Source: JALOLG01 sp963776935 (GTDB lineage Bacteria > Actinomycetota > Acidimicrobiia > Acidimicrobiales > Ilumatobacteraceae). From it: DNA of 64,000 nt. Where the stretch lies: NCBI GenBank assembly GCA_963776935.1, contig CAVZOP010000015.1, positions 62,001-126,000 on the forward strand, written 5' to 3'. A program made the position numbers and the translations under genes. The notes under the pieces are model-generated. The model had not been told where the DNA came from and searched no databases. It saw only the letters and a list, made by a program, of their open reading frames with translations. Within the stretch, counting starts at the first letter, position 1; each line of letters begins with the position of its first letter. Below, in pieces: positions 36,841-47,197 of this stretch.

Positions 36841-37431
36841 ATGTCGAGCAATGGTGCAGTTCCGGATTACGACTTGGCAGAGGACCGCGAGGTGTCGACG
36901 CCGGCACAGCTGCGGGCGATGGCCGACCCGCTGCGCTCGACGATCCTCGACCTGTTGCTCGAACGCGCGGCGACCGTCAGTGAGCTCGCGGCGGCGGTGA
37001 GCCGGCCGAGGAGCACCGTGGCCCACCACGTCAACGTCCTGAAGGACGCCGGGATGCTCCAAGTGGTTCGCACGCGGCGAGTCCGAGCGATCGACGAGCG
37101 GTACTACGGCCGCACCGCCCGCCTCTTCCGCGTCGGCGTCGTCAACCAGCCCGGCGACACGCCCGCCATCGTCTGCGTCAACGCGCTGTCCGTGGCCGCA
37201 GCCGAGGCCGTCCCCGCCCACGAGGCCGACCACCTGCGCACCATCCTCCGCCACGTGCGGATCCCTGACGCGCGCGCCAGCGAGTTCTGGGGGCAGGTCC
37301 TGGCGGTCGCCCAGGAGTTCGCCCAGCTCCCCCGCTCCGGCGACACGGTGTACGGCTTCGCCGCCGGTCTCTACCCGACCGACCACCCCACACTGCCCGA
37401 ACGAGGCGATGACGCACCCAGGGATCAGTGA
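36841..37431 (+). CDS. ArsR family winged-helix regulator
   Basis: 196 residues. The HTH covers residues 20-85: AQLRAMADPLRSTILDLLLE, VSELAAAVSRPRSTVAHHVNVLKDAGML and the wing. The C-terminal 100 residues resemble other drug- or ligand-responsive members without metal-binding cysteines. It likely represses itself and the divergent alpha/beta hydrolase-DinB/DUF1479 operon. Its end overlaps the convergent response regulator by 7 bases. Confidence 0.85.
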   Translation: MSSNGAVPDYDLAEDREVSTPAQLRAMADPLRSTILDLLLERAATVSELAAAVSRPRSTVAHHVNVLKDAGMLQVVRTRRVRAIDERYYGRTARLFRVGVVNQPGDTPAIVCVNALSVAAAEAVPAHEADHLRTILRHVRIPDARASEFWGQVLAVAQEFAQLPRSGDTVYGFAAGLYPTDHPTLPERGDDAPRDQ

Positions 37432-38117
37432 CTGTCAGAGTCGTGCCGCTTTGCCGGAGCGCCGGGGCGGACGAGGCCGGTCTCGTAGGCAAGCACGACA
37501 GCCTGGACTCGATCGCGGACGCCGAGCTTGGTGAGGAGTCGGCTGACATGGGTCTTGGCCGTCGCCTCCCCGATGTACATCTCGGCCGCGATCTCGCGGT
37601 TGCTGAGACCGTGCGCCAACAACTCGAGCGCTTCCCGTTCGCGTTCGGTGAGGTCGTGCGGGAGGGCGGCGGTGATCGAGTCGGGTTCGGGCTGGCGGGC
37701 GAACTCCTCGATCAGTCGCCTGGTGACCGACGGCGACAGCAGCGCATCACCCTGGGCGATGACGCGCACGGCGGCGACGAGCTCTTTCGCCGGCGTGTCC
37801 TTCAGGAGGTAGCCGCTGGCGCCGGCGCGCATCGCGGCGAACACGTACTCGTCGAGATCGAACGTCGTGAGGACGAGCACTTTGGTGTCGCAGTCCTCAC
37901 CCGACATGATCAGTCGGGTTGCCTCGATGCCGTCCAAGACCGGCATTCGGATGTCCATGAGCACGACGTCCGGGCGGGTCCGCTGGCACAGCTCGACTCC
38001 GAGTCGACCGTTCTCCGCATCACCGACGACGTCGATGTCCGGTTGAGCATCGAGGATCATGCTGAAGCCGTCACGCATGAGCGCCTGGTCGTCGACGATC
38101 GCGACTCTGATGGTCAT
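37425..38117 (-). CDS. NarL/LuxR-type response regulator
   Basis: 230 residues: receiver (1-120) with DD (9-10), phospho-acceptor Asp55 in VLMDIRMP, Thr in VLTTFD and Lys in YLLKD; then a LuxR HTH with LTEREREALELLAHGLSNRE and ATAKTHVSRLLTKLG. It pairs with the HisKA_3 kinase just upstream, whose stop overlaps this ATG (ATGA). The facing ABC exporter operon is the probable target, as in many actinobacterial stress modules. Confidence 0.93.
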   Translation of the reverse strand: MTIRVAIVDDQALMRDGFSMILDAQPDIDVVGDAENGRLGVELCQRTRPDVVLMDIRMPVLDGIEATRLIMSGEDCDTKVLVLTTFDLDEYVFAAMRAGASGYLLKDTPAKELVAAVRVIAQGDALLSPSVTRRLIEEFARQPEPDSITAALPHDLTEREREALELLAHGLSNREIAAEMYIGEATAKTHVSRLLTKLGVRDRVQAVVLAYETGLVRPGAPAKRHDSDSH

Positions 38118-39326
38118 GGTGTTCTCGTTCGGATATCGGTGTTGACGATCGGGAGGGTGGCGCGCACGGTGTAGCCCCCACCGGGACGCGGACCCGACGT
38201 GAACTCACCATCGTAGATCTCCACCCGCTCTCGCATGCCGACCAGGCCGTTGCCTGTTCCGAGCCCGGACAGTGAGGTGACTGCGCCTCGCCCGTCATCG
38301 GTGACATCGACCACCAGGACGTTCGGCTCGTACGAGAGTCGCACCGTGGCCGAGGCAGATCGACCGGCGTGTTTGCGCACGTTCGTCAGCGCTTCCTGCA
38401 CGATCCGGAACGCCGTCAACTCGATGCCTGGGGCGAGTGGTCGCTGGGGTCCGTCGATCACGAGTCGGGTGACCACGCCGGACGCAGACGACTCGTCGAC
38501 CGCGGCCGCGATCTCGGTGATTCCCGGTTGGGGCGCCAGTGATGCCTCGTCGTCGCCCGTTTCGCGGAGCACGCCGAGCATCCGGCGCAGCTCCGTGAGC
38601 GACTCGCGTCCCACGGCCTCGATCCTGGCGAACACCTCGGCGGCCTTGTCCGGATTGGTGTGAACGATCTCTTGTCCGGCCGCTGCCTGCACCGCGACGA
38701 CGCTCATCCCGTGGGCCACCACGTCGTGCATCTCACGCGCGATCCGGCTGCGTTCTCTGAGCGACCGCTCGTTCGGCTTCGGCGAGGCGGTCGGCCTCGG
38801 CCGCGGCGGCGCGCCGTTCGGTGTCGACGAAGATCCGCTCGCGGTTGCGAATGAGCACTCCTGCTGCGATGGCCGCGATCAGGAAGGCGATCATGCTCAG
38901 CGCGGTGAAGTACTCGAACCCGTCGGGGCCGTCGAGCACGCTCACGCTCGCCGCGAGCATCAGGGCGACGATCGCAGTCCCCATCGCCCACCACGCCCGC
39001 CCGCGCCGATCAGCGTGGGCGGCCACCGCGTAGAGCGCCGGCAGACCGAGCACCGACAGGAACGCCCCGTGGTCCCGCAGCCAGAACGCGATCAGGACAC
39101 CGGTCACGATCGCCAGCACCGCGATCGGTGCCCGACGTCGCCACACCAGGCACACCGAACCGGCGATGACCAGCGCATAGGCGAACCCGTCGGCGGTTCG
39201 TTCCCCTGGCGAACCCTCGGCGGAAACTGAGGCCACGTCGACGACGGCGAGCACGGCAACCACGGCGGCGACGACCAGATCGACCAGCACCCGCGGATCG
39301 GGTGTCCAGCGACGGGTGACGCTCAT
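38114..39326 (-). CDS. HisKA_3 sensor histidine kinase, one frame change
   Basis: 403 residues after removing one base near 38771. The N-terminal half holds about five hydrophobic segments (VLVDLVVAAVVAVLAVVDV, then others), typical of membrane-sensing kinases without an extracellular domain. The frame then shifts to ERSLRERSRIAREMHDVVAH (His200), followed by HATPase_c with ALTNVRKHA, VTDDGRG and GNGLVGMRERV. The ATG at 39326 (MSVTRRW) is preferred to 39470. Paired with the NarL-type regulator. Confidence 0.88.
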
Positions 39327-39588
39327 CGATGACTCGACCGTCGGATCAATGCGTCGACCGTACCGTGCCCGACACGACCGATCGTCCGGCGTTGTGGTGA
39401 CCGCATGTCCACCAATGTGATGACGGGGATCCGATCGGTTCGTGCCGCGACTCACCTTCTGGCGTACCACACCGCTTCCACGACCAGCCGCGCGTCGGAC
39501 CTGCGATCACGACATCGCCGGACGACCCCAGCGTCGTCGTTTCTTACCGTCGAGAGCGTCCCCAACGACCTCTACGAAAGCGACGATC

Positions 39589-40345
39589 ATGACACTCCTC
39601 CAGAACACTCCAACCCATCACCTACGCGGCGGCTTCGGCGCGCGGCGCCACCAAGATCTACGGCACCGGCGACACCCGAGTCCTCGCTCTCGACGGCGTC
39701 GACATCGACTTCGCGGCCGGCCAGTTCACCGCCATCATGGGCCCCTCCGGCTCGGGCAAGTCGACCCTCATGCACGGCATGGCGGGACTCGATCGTCTGA
39801 GCTCCGGTTCGGTCACCGTCGGCGACGTCGACATCACCACCGCCAGCGAGAAGCAGCTCACCCTGCTCCGGCGCGATCGCCTGGGCTTCATCTTCCAGGC
39901 GTTCAACCTCGTGCCGACGCTGACCGCGATCGAGAACATCACGCTCCCGATGGACCTCGCCGGCAGGAAGCCCGACCGTGACTGGCTCGACCACGTGATC
40001 GCGACGGTCGGGTTGTCACACCGCCTGAAGCACCGGCCCAGCGAACTGTCCGGTGGCCAGCAACAGCGTGTGGCGGTCGCCCGGGCGTTGGCCAGCCGCC
40101 CGCAGATCATCTTCGCCGACGAGCCCACCGGCAACCTCGACAGCACCACGGGCGGCGAGATCCTCGCCTTCATGCGCCATGCCGTACGCGACCTCGGCCA
40201 GACGATCGTCATGGTGACCCATGACCCGGTCGCCGCCAGCTACTCGCACCGTGTGGTCTTCCTCGCCGATGGTCGCATCACCGACCAGCTGGCCGATCCG
40301 ACCCCGGATGCCGTGATCGACCACATGCGTCGACTCAGCAACTGA
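39589..40345 (+). CDS. ABC transporter ATPase (MacB/LolD type), one frame change
   Basis: 251 residues after removing one base near 39610. Past the frame change the sequence is complete: ATKIYGTGDTRVLALDGVD, Walker A GPSGSGKST, Q-loop FIFQAFNLVPTL, signature LSGGQQQR, Walker B IIFADEPTGNLD and the H-loop MVTHDP. The ATG at 39589 (MTLLQNTP) has weak ribosome-site pairing. It works with the FtsX-like permease 47 bases downstream. Facing a two-component system, it is likely part of a peptide or envelope-stress exporter. Confidence 0.87.
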
Positions 40346-40392
40346 ACAGCCGACGACACACGACACACAGACACACAGATTGGAACCCGGTC

Positions 40393-42918
40393 ATGTTTCG
40401 ACTCACCATCAAGAACCTCTTGGCGAACAAGGTCCGCTTCGCCCTCACCACCTTCGGCGTGATGCTCGCCGTCAGCTTCGTCGTCTCGGCGTTCGTGCTC
40501 GGCGACGGCCTGCGCAGCAGCTTCACCGACGTGTCCGAAGACATCACCGCCGGCATCGATCTCGAGGTCCGCAATGTCGCCGACTTCGGTGACGCCCCGC
40601 CGCTCCCAGCAGACACCGTGTCGGACGTTGCCGCGGTCGATGGCGTCGCCGACGCTGTCGCGAGCATCGAGGCAGCCGACAACGCGGTCCGCCCGATCAC
40701 GACCAACGGCGAGAACATCTCCACCGACGGCCCGCCGCAGCTGGCGTTCAACTGGATCGACAACGAACAGCTGAGCGCCTTCACCATGGTCGACGGTGCC
40801 CCACCTCAGGTCGGGGAGTTCACGATGGACTTCGCATCCGCCGCCAAACACGACTTCGTGATCGGTGAAACGTACGAGGTCATGGTTCCGGGCGGTCGCG
40901 CCCCTCTCACGCTGTCGGGAACCTCCTCGTTCGGTGCCGACAACTCGACACTCGGCGCCCTGCTGATGCAGATGAACACCGCCCAGGCCAGCGAACTGTT
41001 CGGCATCGACGGCATCAACAGCGTCGCCGTGCAGGTCGCCGACGATGCCGATGTCGCGGCCGTTCAAGCAGCGGTCGCGGCCGCAGTGCCGACGGCCGAG
41101 GTCGTCGACCACGCGACGGTGCTCGAGGAGACCACCTCCGAGTTCACCGACGAGATCAACGTCGTCGGCAACATCCTGTTGGGATTCGGTGGAGTCGCAC
41201 TGTTCGTGTCGATGTTCATCATCTACAACACGTTCGCCATCGTGATGGGACAGCGGACCCGCGAGCTCGCGCTGCTCCGTACGGTCGGTGCCGACCCGAA
41301 GCAGATTCGGCGTTCGGTGCTGGGTGAGGCGCTCGTCGTCGGCGTGCTCGCCTCGGCCGGTGGGATCGGCGGCGGCATCGCCGTCGCCAAGGGAATCGAT
41401 GCGCTCTTCGGTCTGTTGGGCGTCGACCTCTCCGACTACCCGCTGATCCTCGCCCCTCGCACCCTTGTCGCAGCCGCGGTCATCGGTGTCGGTGTCACGC
41501 TGCTGGCCGCGATCGGGCCGGCTCGCCGAGCGGCCACGGTGCCCCCTATCGCCGCCCTCGCCGGCAGCGCCGACGGTCGGCCCGTCGGCTCGCGCACCCG
41601 CAAGATCTCCGGGTTCGGTCTGTTCGCGGCGGGACTGGCTGCCGGCTCCGCCGGCCTGTCCGGCATCGGCTCGACGTCGGTCACGGTCGCTGGGCTGGCG
41701 TCCGGTGCGATCGCGATCTTCCTCGGTGTCACCTTGCTCAGCCCGCTGGCCGTCGGTGGAATCACCCGCCTGTTCGGCTGGCCGATGCGCAGGATCGCTG
41801 GCGTCGCCGGCCGCCTCGCGCAGAAGAACGCCGCTCGGAACCCGCGCCGCACGTCCACGACTGCTGCGGCGTTGATGATCGGCCTGGCGCTCGTGTCGAC
41901 CGCCCTCGTCGTCGGCGACTCGGTCAAGGCGACGATCGGCTCGACGTTCGAGCAGTCGGCGAAGGCCGATTACTACCTCACCGACGAACTCGACGAGGTG
42001 GAGTTCCCCGCCACGCTCGCCGGCGAGATCCGCGAGTCCAATGTCGTCACCGCGGCCACCGGCTTCACGAACCTCGAAGCACGCGTCGACGGCACCGTGA
42101 CCGATGTGGTGGGGCTCGACTTCGATCAGGTCGAAGCCGTGCTCGACCTCGACATCCAGGCAGGCGGATTCGACAGCAACGTGGCCAACCCGGCCGTGGT
42201 CTCCATCGACGAGGCGACTGCGATCGATGCGAGCGTCGGCGATGTGCTGACCATCGAGACCGCGAACGGTTCACACGTCGAGTCGACGATCGTCGGCCTG
42301 TTCGACGACCAGGCGATCCTGACCCAGGACTACCTGGTCGACAACAGCGTCCTCGCCGCCGCCGGCGTCACCCAGACACCGGAGTGGCTGGCCGTCTCGA
42401 TCGCCGACGGCGCCTCGCCGGCCGACGTCGACGCGCTCGTCGCCGACCTGTCGAACGAGTACCCGTACGCGGCAGTCGAAACGCCGACCGAGTTCCGTCA
42501 TCGGGTCGAGGGCATGGTCGACCGGGTGCTGAAAATGGTGAACGCGATGGTCGCTCTCGCCGTGATCATCGCCCTCATCGGCATCGCCAACACACTCGCC
42601 CTGTCGGTGTTCGAACGCACCCGTGAGCTCGGCCTCGTTCGAGCGGTCGGCATGACTCGCCGCCAGCTGCGCCGGATGGTGCGCTTCGAGGCCGCCCTCG
42701 TCGCCACGTTCGGGGCCACGCTCGGCGTGGGACTCGGCCTGCTGTTCGGATTCGGCGTCGTCGCCGCCCTCCCGGCTTCGTTCGCCTCGGGCGTTTCGGT
42801 TCCGATCGTCCAGATCGTCGTCTTGGTGCTGGTCGCCGCCGGAGCCGCGGTGGCCGCAGCCTGGCTCCCGGCCCGCCGGGCCGGCCGCCTCGACGTCCTC
42901 GACGCCATCGCCATCTGA
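40393..42918 (+). CDS. FtsX-like ABC permease (MacB type, duplicated)
   Basis: 841 residues: first transmembrane helix at 17-40, an extracellular MacB-type domain (45-245), three helices (about 255-275, 310-335, 355-375) forming an FtsX unit, then a second set: helices near 420-455, a second extracellular domain (520-690) and three final helices (about 715-835). The motifs QRTRELALLRTVGADPKQIRRS and ERTRELGLVRAVGMTRRQLRRM mark the two FtsX copies. Such single-chain permeases export peptides or lipids or detach antimicrobials. It works with the ATPase just upstream. Confidence 0.92.
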   Translation: MFRLTIKNLLANKVRFALTTFGVMLAVSFVVSAFVLGDGLRSSFTDVSEDITAGIDLEVRNVADFGDAPPLPADTVSDVAAVDGVADAVASIEAADNAVRPITTNGENISTDGPPQLAFNWIDNEQLSAFTMVDGAPPQVGEFTMDFASAAKHDFVIGETYEVMVPGGRAPLTLSGTSSFGADNSTLGALLMQMNTAQASELFGIDGINSVAVQVADDADVAAVQAAVAAAVPTAEVVDHATVLEETTSEFTDEINVVGNILLGFGGVALFVSMFIIYNTFAIVMGQRTRELALLRTVGADPKQIRRSVLGEALVVGVLASAGGIGGGIAVAKGIDALFGLLGVDLSDYPLILAPRTLVAAAVIGVGVTLLAAIGPARRAATVPPIAALAGSADGRPVGSRTRKISGFGLFAAGLAAGSAGLSGIGSTSVTVAGLASGAIAIFLGVTLLSPLAVGGITRLFGWPMRRIAGVAGRLAQKNAARNPRRTSTTAAALMIGLALVSTALVVGDSVKATIGSTFEQSAKADYYLTDELDEVEFPATLAGEIRESNVVTAATGFTNLEARVDGTVTDVVGLDFDQVEAVLDLDIQAGGFDSNVANPAVVSIDEATAIDASVGDVLTIETANGSHVESTIVGLFDDQAILTQDYLVDNSVLAAAGVTQTPEWLAVSIADGASPADVDALVADLSNEYPYAAVETPTEFRHRVEGMVDRVLKMVNAMVALAVIIALIGIANTLALSVFERTRELGLVRAVGMTRRQLRRMVRFEAALVATFGATLGVGLGLLFGFGVVAALPASFASGVSVPIVQIVVLVLVAAGAAVAAAWLPARRAGRLDVLDAIAI

Positions 42919-42930
42919 CACGGCGGCCCA

Positions 42931-42964
42931 GGCGGCCGGAGTGCACGCCAGCACTCCGGCCGCC
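42931..42964. terminator. Strong GC hairpin between exporter and sensor genes
   Basis: A perfect 14-base stem (GGCGGCCGGAGTGC and its complement) with a 6-base loop starts 12 bases after the permease stop. It lacks a T-tract but is the strongest hairpin in the window. It may end or attenuate transcription before the sensor-domain gene. Confidence 0.6.
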
Positions 42965-43028
42965 GTCGGCCTTCGAGCCCTCGTCCTTCACCGTCCGTTC
43001 CCCCCATTCGATCCGAGGAGATCACGCC

Positions 43029-43751
43029 ATGAACACCACGACCATCTCGCACTGGACAGACCCGCCCAACACGCAACCGACCAACCGGACCTCACCGGTC
43101 CGTCGCTTCTTCGGCGTGACCGCCCAGCCGCAGAGCTACCGGAACGTCGGCTTCCTCCTCCTGGGGCTCCCGCTCGGCACCATCTGGTTCACCGTGCTGA
43201 TCAGCGCCGTGTCGGTCGCCATCAGCATGCTCGTCGTTGCCCTCCTCGGCATTCCGATGCTGGTGGGGCTCTGGTACGTCACCCGATGGTTCGCCAACGT
43301 GGAGCGCCGTGTGACCAACGTTTTGCTGGGCAGTCGGCTCGCTCCCGCGCCGATGGCCGCGCCCGATCACGGCAACTTGTGGGTCCGTCTCCGCTCGATG
43401 ACCAGTGACCGCGATCGCTGGCGCGAACTCGGCTTCCTCATGCTGCGATTCCCCGTCGGTCTCGCCACGTTCACCGTCGCCGTGACCGCCCTCGCGACAC
43501 CGCTCGTGGTGGCCTACGCACCGTTCTGTGCTCGGTACGGAGGCGATCAACCCTTCGGTGAGTGGGCCCTGAACTCGACGACCGAGGATGTTGCGAGGTC
43601 ACCATGGGCGTGGTTGCTCGTGCCGCTCGGCGTCGGGCTGCTCATCGCCTCGTTCCACCTGATGAACACGTTGGCACACGCCTGCGAACGGTGGACCACG
43701 AGTTGGCTCGAGCACGATGCGGCCCCGGCACGGGCGGGGCGTCGAGGCTGA
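43029..43751 (+). CDS. Stand-alone membrane sensor-domain protein
   Basis: 240 residues resembling the putative sensor domain (PF13796) usually found at the N-terminus of actinobacterial histidine kinases: QSYRNVGFLLLGLPLGTIWF, a helix hairpin, then the repeated RWRELGFLMLRFPVGLATF and four hydrophobic segments in all. No kinase or HTH part follows. GAGGAG precedes the ATG. In this module it may relay signals to, or modulate, the exporter or the nearby kinase. Confidence 0.82.
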   Translation: MNTTTISHWTDPPNTQPTNRTSPVRRFFGVTAQPQSYRNVGFLLLGLPLGTIWFTVLISAVSVAISMLVVALLGIPMLVGLWYVTRWFANVERRVTNVLLGSRLAPAPMAAPDHGNLWVRLRSMTSDRDRWRELGFLMLRFPVGLATFTVAVTALATPLVVAYAPFCARYGGDQPFGEWALNSTTEDVARSPWAWLLVPLGVGLLIASFHLMNTLAHACERWTTSWLEHDAAPARAGRRG

Positions 43752-43763
43752 CCTCGCACGCGA

Positions 43764-45230
43764 TCACCCCAGCGGGCTGAGTCGCCCGAGGATGGTCGGA
43801 TAGAACTCGGCGACCGTGGGATGGATCGGCAGCATGTCGGCCAGGACGTGGTACGGCGCGTCGGCGTGCATCAGGGCACTGACGATCTGCACGATCTCGT
43901 CGCCGGTGATGCCGAGCACCGAAGCGCCGAGGAATCGTTCGGTCTCGGTGTCCACCAGCAGGCTGATCAGCCCGTCGGTCTCGCCGTCGAGCACGGCCCG
44001 CGTCACATCGGACATGCGGAATCGTCGCCCGGCTGACCGGGCGCCCCGATGCTCTGGCCTCCCGCTCGGTCATGCCGACCCGGCCGAGCGGTGGGTCGGT
44101 GAACATCGCGTAGGTCGGGATCCGCCCGTCGGCCGTGCGGTGACCGCCGCTCGAGGTGATCGACCAGGATCTCGTAGTCCTGGTAGGAGGTGTGGGTGAA
44201 CGCCCCGCGGCCGTTGATGTCGCCGAGCGCCCAGATGCCCTCGACCGCGGTGCGGAACACGCCGTCGGTGGGCACGAAGCCGCGATCGTCGGTCGTGCAG
44301 CCCGACGCGGTCGAGGTCGAGGCGGTCGGTGTTCGGCGTGCGCCCGATCGCCACCAGCAGGTGCGATCCGTCGATCGGCTCGTCGCCGACCAGGTGCACG
44401 CGCACGCCGTCGCCCGCCGACTCGACCCGCTCGACCGTCGTCGACGTGCGGATGTCGAGACCCTCGGCGGTCAGGAAGCGGGCGATCTCGGCGGCGATGT
44501 CGGCGTCCTCCCGGGCGGCGACCCGCTCGCCGCGCTCGATGATCGTGACCGCGCTGCCGAAGCGGGCGAAGAGCTGCCCGAGCTCGAGCCCGACGTAACT
44601 GCCGCCGAGGATCACGAGATGGCTCGGGGAGTCGGTCGAGGTGGAGCACACGGTCGTTGTCGAGCCACGGGACGTCGTCGAGGCCGGGGATCGGTGGCTT
44701 CGTGGCGCGGGTGCCGACGTTGAGGAACACCTCATGGGCCGTCAGAGCGAGTCACGGCCGCGCCGCCCGAGATGGCGACCTCGAAGGCGGCGTCGGAACG
44801 ACCCGGTGAATCGGGCTTCGCCGTACAACAGCGTCAGCCCGTCCATGTGGCCGAGGGAGTCGGAGAACCCGTCCACCCAGCCGTCGATCAGCGCGTCCTT
44901 GCGCGCCATCGACCGCGGCGAAGTCGACGGTCACGTCGCCGGTGCGCACACCGTGGCGACCGGCCGTCCGTGCGAGGTGGGCCACCCTCGCCGACGCCCG
45001 CAACGCCTTGGTCGGCCGGCAGCCCCGGTTCAGGCACGTCCCGCCCACCTTGTCGGCTTCGATCAGGGCGACCCGGCGGCCGGCGGCCACAAGGTGACGG
45101 GCGATGCCGGGCCGGCCTGGCCGGCTCCGATCACGATGGCGTCGAATGCGAGCGGGTCAGTCATGTCCTCATCGTCGAATGCGAGCGGGTCCGTCATGTC
45201 CTCATCGTCGAACGCAAGCGGATCGATCAT
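43764..45230 (-). pseudogene. NAD(P)/FAD disulfide oxidoreductase, about eight frame changes
   Basis: Conceptual joining of frames gives a full-length (about 460 residues) class I pyridine nucleotide-disulfide oxidoreductase: FDAIVIGAGQAG (FAD), GGTCLNRGCRPTK (redox cysteines), LVILGGSYVGLELG (NAD), IWALGDINGRGAF, and the dimerisation domain ending HPTVAEFYPTI. Frames change near 45108, 44908, 44803, 44745, 44640, 44303, 44150 and 44030. Every segment stays conserved and key motifs are intact, so this is either a very young pseudogene or a poorly called stretch. Relatives include mercuric reductase-like and mycothione reductase-like proteins. Confidence 0.75.
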
Positions 45231-45245
45231 GTGCTCATCGTCGCA
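45141..45245 (-). repeat. 33-bp tandem repeat duplicating a start-codon region
   Basis: Two complete 33-base units (45165-45197, 45198-45230) and partial units at both ends. On the minus strand each unit encodes M-T/I-DPLAFDDED, so the oxidoreductase N-terminus is repeated in frame, and each unit brings its own ATG (45230, 45197, 45164). The last copy reads directly into FDAIVIGAG. Confidence 0.85.
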
Positions 45246-45308
45246 CCCGGGGGCATCATTGAGTTCGCTGCCGGGTTTCGGTAGCCAACGTGTCGTAGTG
45301 AGGGAACC

Positions 45309-47197
45309 GTGACCGAGGCGTTCGCAGCTCTGCCCACCACCCCTGATGCGTCCGCCGGTGGCTCGCGACCGATCGCCTCGTACGGCCTGCTGTCCGACTG
45401 CCACACCGCGGCGCTGGTCGGCAGCGACGGCTCGATCGACTGGTTCTGCCTCCCGCGCTTCGACGGACCGGCCGTCTTCGCCCGCCTCCTCGACCCCGAC
45501 GCCGGGCACTGGTCGATCCGTCCCGCCGGCGAGTTCACCAGCGAGCGCCGCTATCTGCCGAATTCGCTCGTCCTGGAAACGACGTTCACGACCGAGAGCG
45601 GCATGGTCCGGCTGCTCGACGCTCTCGCGTTCGCCGAGGGGCAGCGTGGTCACGAGCTCGGCATCGATGCACCGCGCGAGCTGCTCCGCTCCGTCGCCGG
45701 CGTCTCGGGCACGGTCGACCTCGTCATGGAGCTCGCACCCCGCCCCGAGTACGGGCTCGTCCGCCCGCTGTTCCGACAGACGGACGGCGGTGGCCGCACG
45801 TTCGGCGGCCCGAACCAGATCTGCGTGCGCGCAGGAGCGCCGACGGAGATCGACCGCAGCACGATGCGGGCGGCATTCAGCCGCGGCCGAGGGTGATGCG
45901 ATCGGCTTCTCACTCCGCTGGTCGCCCGTCGAGAGCACCGGTCGTGAGCCGACCGCTCCCGACGACGTCGCGGCACGGATCGCCGACACCACCGAGGGCT
46001 GGCGGAGTTGGGAGGCCGACCACGACATCTATGACGGGCCACATCGCGAGCTCGTCGTGCTCAGCTCACGCGTGCTGAAGGCGCTGACCTATCAGCCGAC
46101 GGGCGCCATCGTCGCCGCACCGACGACGTCGCTCCCCGAGACCGTCGGCGGGGAGCGCAACTGGGACTATCGCTACTCGTGGATCCGCGACGCGAGCCTC
46201 ACGCTGCAGGCGCTCTACGTCGGCACCTGCTCCGACGAGGTCGAGAACTTCGTGTCGTTCATGACGAGCTCAGCCGGCGGCTGCGCAGGGCCCGACGAGC
46301 GCGCTACAGATCATGTACGGCATCGGCGGCGAGCACGACCTCACGGAGCGCTCGCTACCGCACCTGCGTGGTTGGCGCGACTCGACGCCAGTGCGAGTCG
46401 GCAACGGCGCATGGGATCAGACCCAACTCGACGTCTACGGCGAGCTGCTCGGAGCAATCCACCTCTACCACGCCCAGCTCGGCGAACTGCATCCGGAGAT
46501 CCAACGCTTCGTGGCCGAGTTGGCCGATGCCGCGGCCAGCCGTTGGGAGGGAAAGGACCAGGGCATGTGGGAGATGCGCGGCGAACCACGCCACCACCTT
46601 TCCTCGAAGGTGCTCTGCTGGACGGCTCTCGACCGCGCCGTCAAGCTCGCACCGAAGCTCGGCGAACACGCACGGGTGGACGAGTGGACAGCTGAGCGCG
46701 AACGCATTCGCGAGGCGATCCTCACGCGCGGGTGGAGCGTCGCCAAGCGGGCCTACACCCAGTCGTTCGACTCCGACGACCTCGACGCCGCGCAGCTGCT
46801 GATGCCGCTCGTCGGGTTCCTCCCCGCGACGGACGAGCGCATGCGCTCGACCATCGAGGCGATCGCGAGTGAGCTCACGCAAGACGGCCTCGTGCTGCGC
46901 TATCGCAATGACGAGGGCCTGAACGCCGACGGCCTCACCGGGGAGGAGGGCACGTTCACGATCTGTTCCTTCTGGCTCGTCTCGGCGCTCGCCAAGGCAG
47001 GAGAGCTCGAGCGCGCCGAGGCGTTGTTCGACAAGCTCGCCGGCTATGCCAACGACCTCGGTCTGCTCGCCGAGGAGATCGACGTCACCAGCGGCGACCA
47101 GCTCGGCAACTTCCCGCAGGCGTTCAGCCACATCGGGCTCATCACGGCGGCGTGGGAGATCGACAAGGCGAACGTCCGCGCCAAGAAATCAGCGTGA
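45309..47197 (+). CDS. Glycoside hydrolase family 15 (trehalase/glucoamylase-like), two frame changes
   Basis: 628 residues after removing one base at 45881-45882 and one from the GGG at 46288-46290. The N-terminal beta domain starts IASYGLLSDCHTAALVGSDG with WFCLPRFD, typical of actinobacterial GH15 trehalase-like proteins. The catalytic (alpha/alpha)6 barrel shows NWDYRYSWIRDASLTLQAL, GKDQGMWEMRG with the general acid region, and GEEGTFTICSFWLV with the general base Glu. The start is GTG 45309. Likely substrates are trehalose or short alpha-glucans. It overlaps the MarR gene tail-to-tail by 9 bases. Confidence 0.88.

Noticed and set aside
34358..36907. 849-residue minus-strand frame
   Set aside because: Shifted-frame shadow spanning the DUF1479 and hydrolase-DinB genes; composition is Arg/Pro/His-rich.
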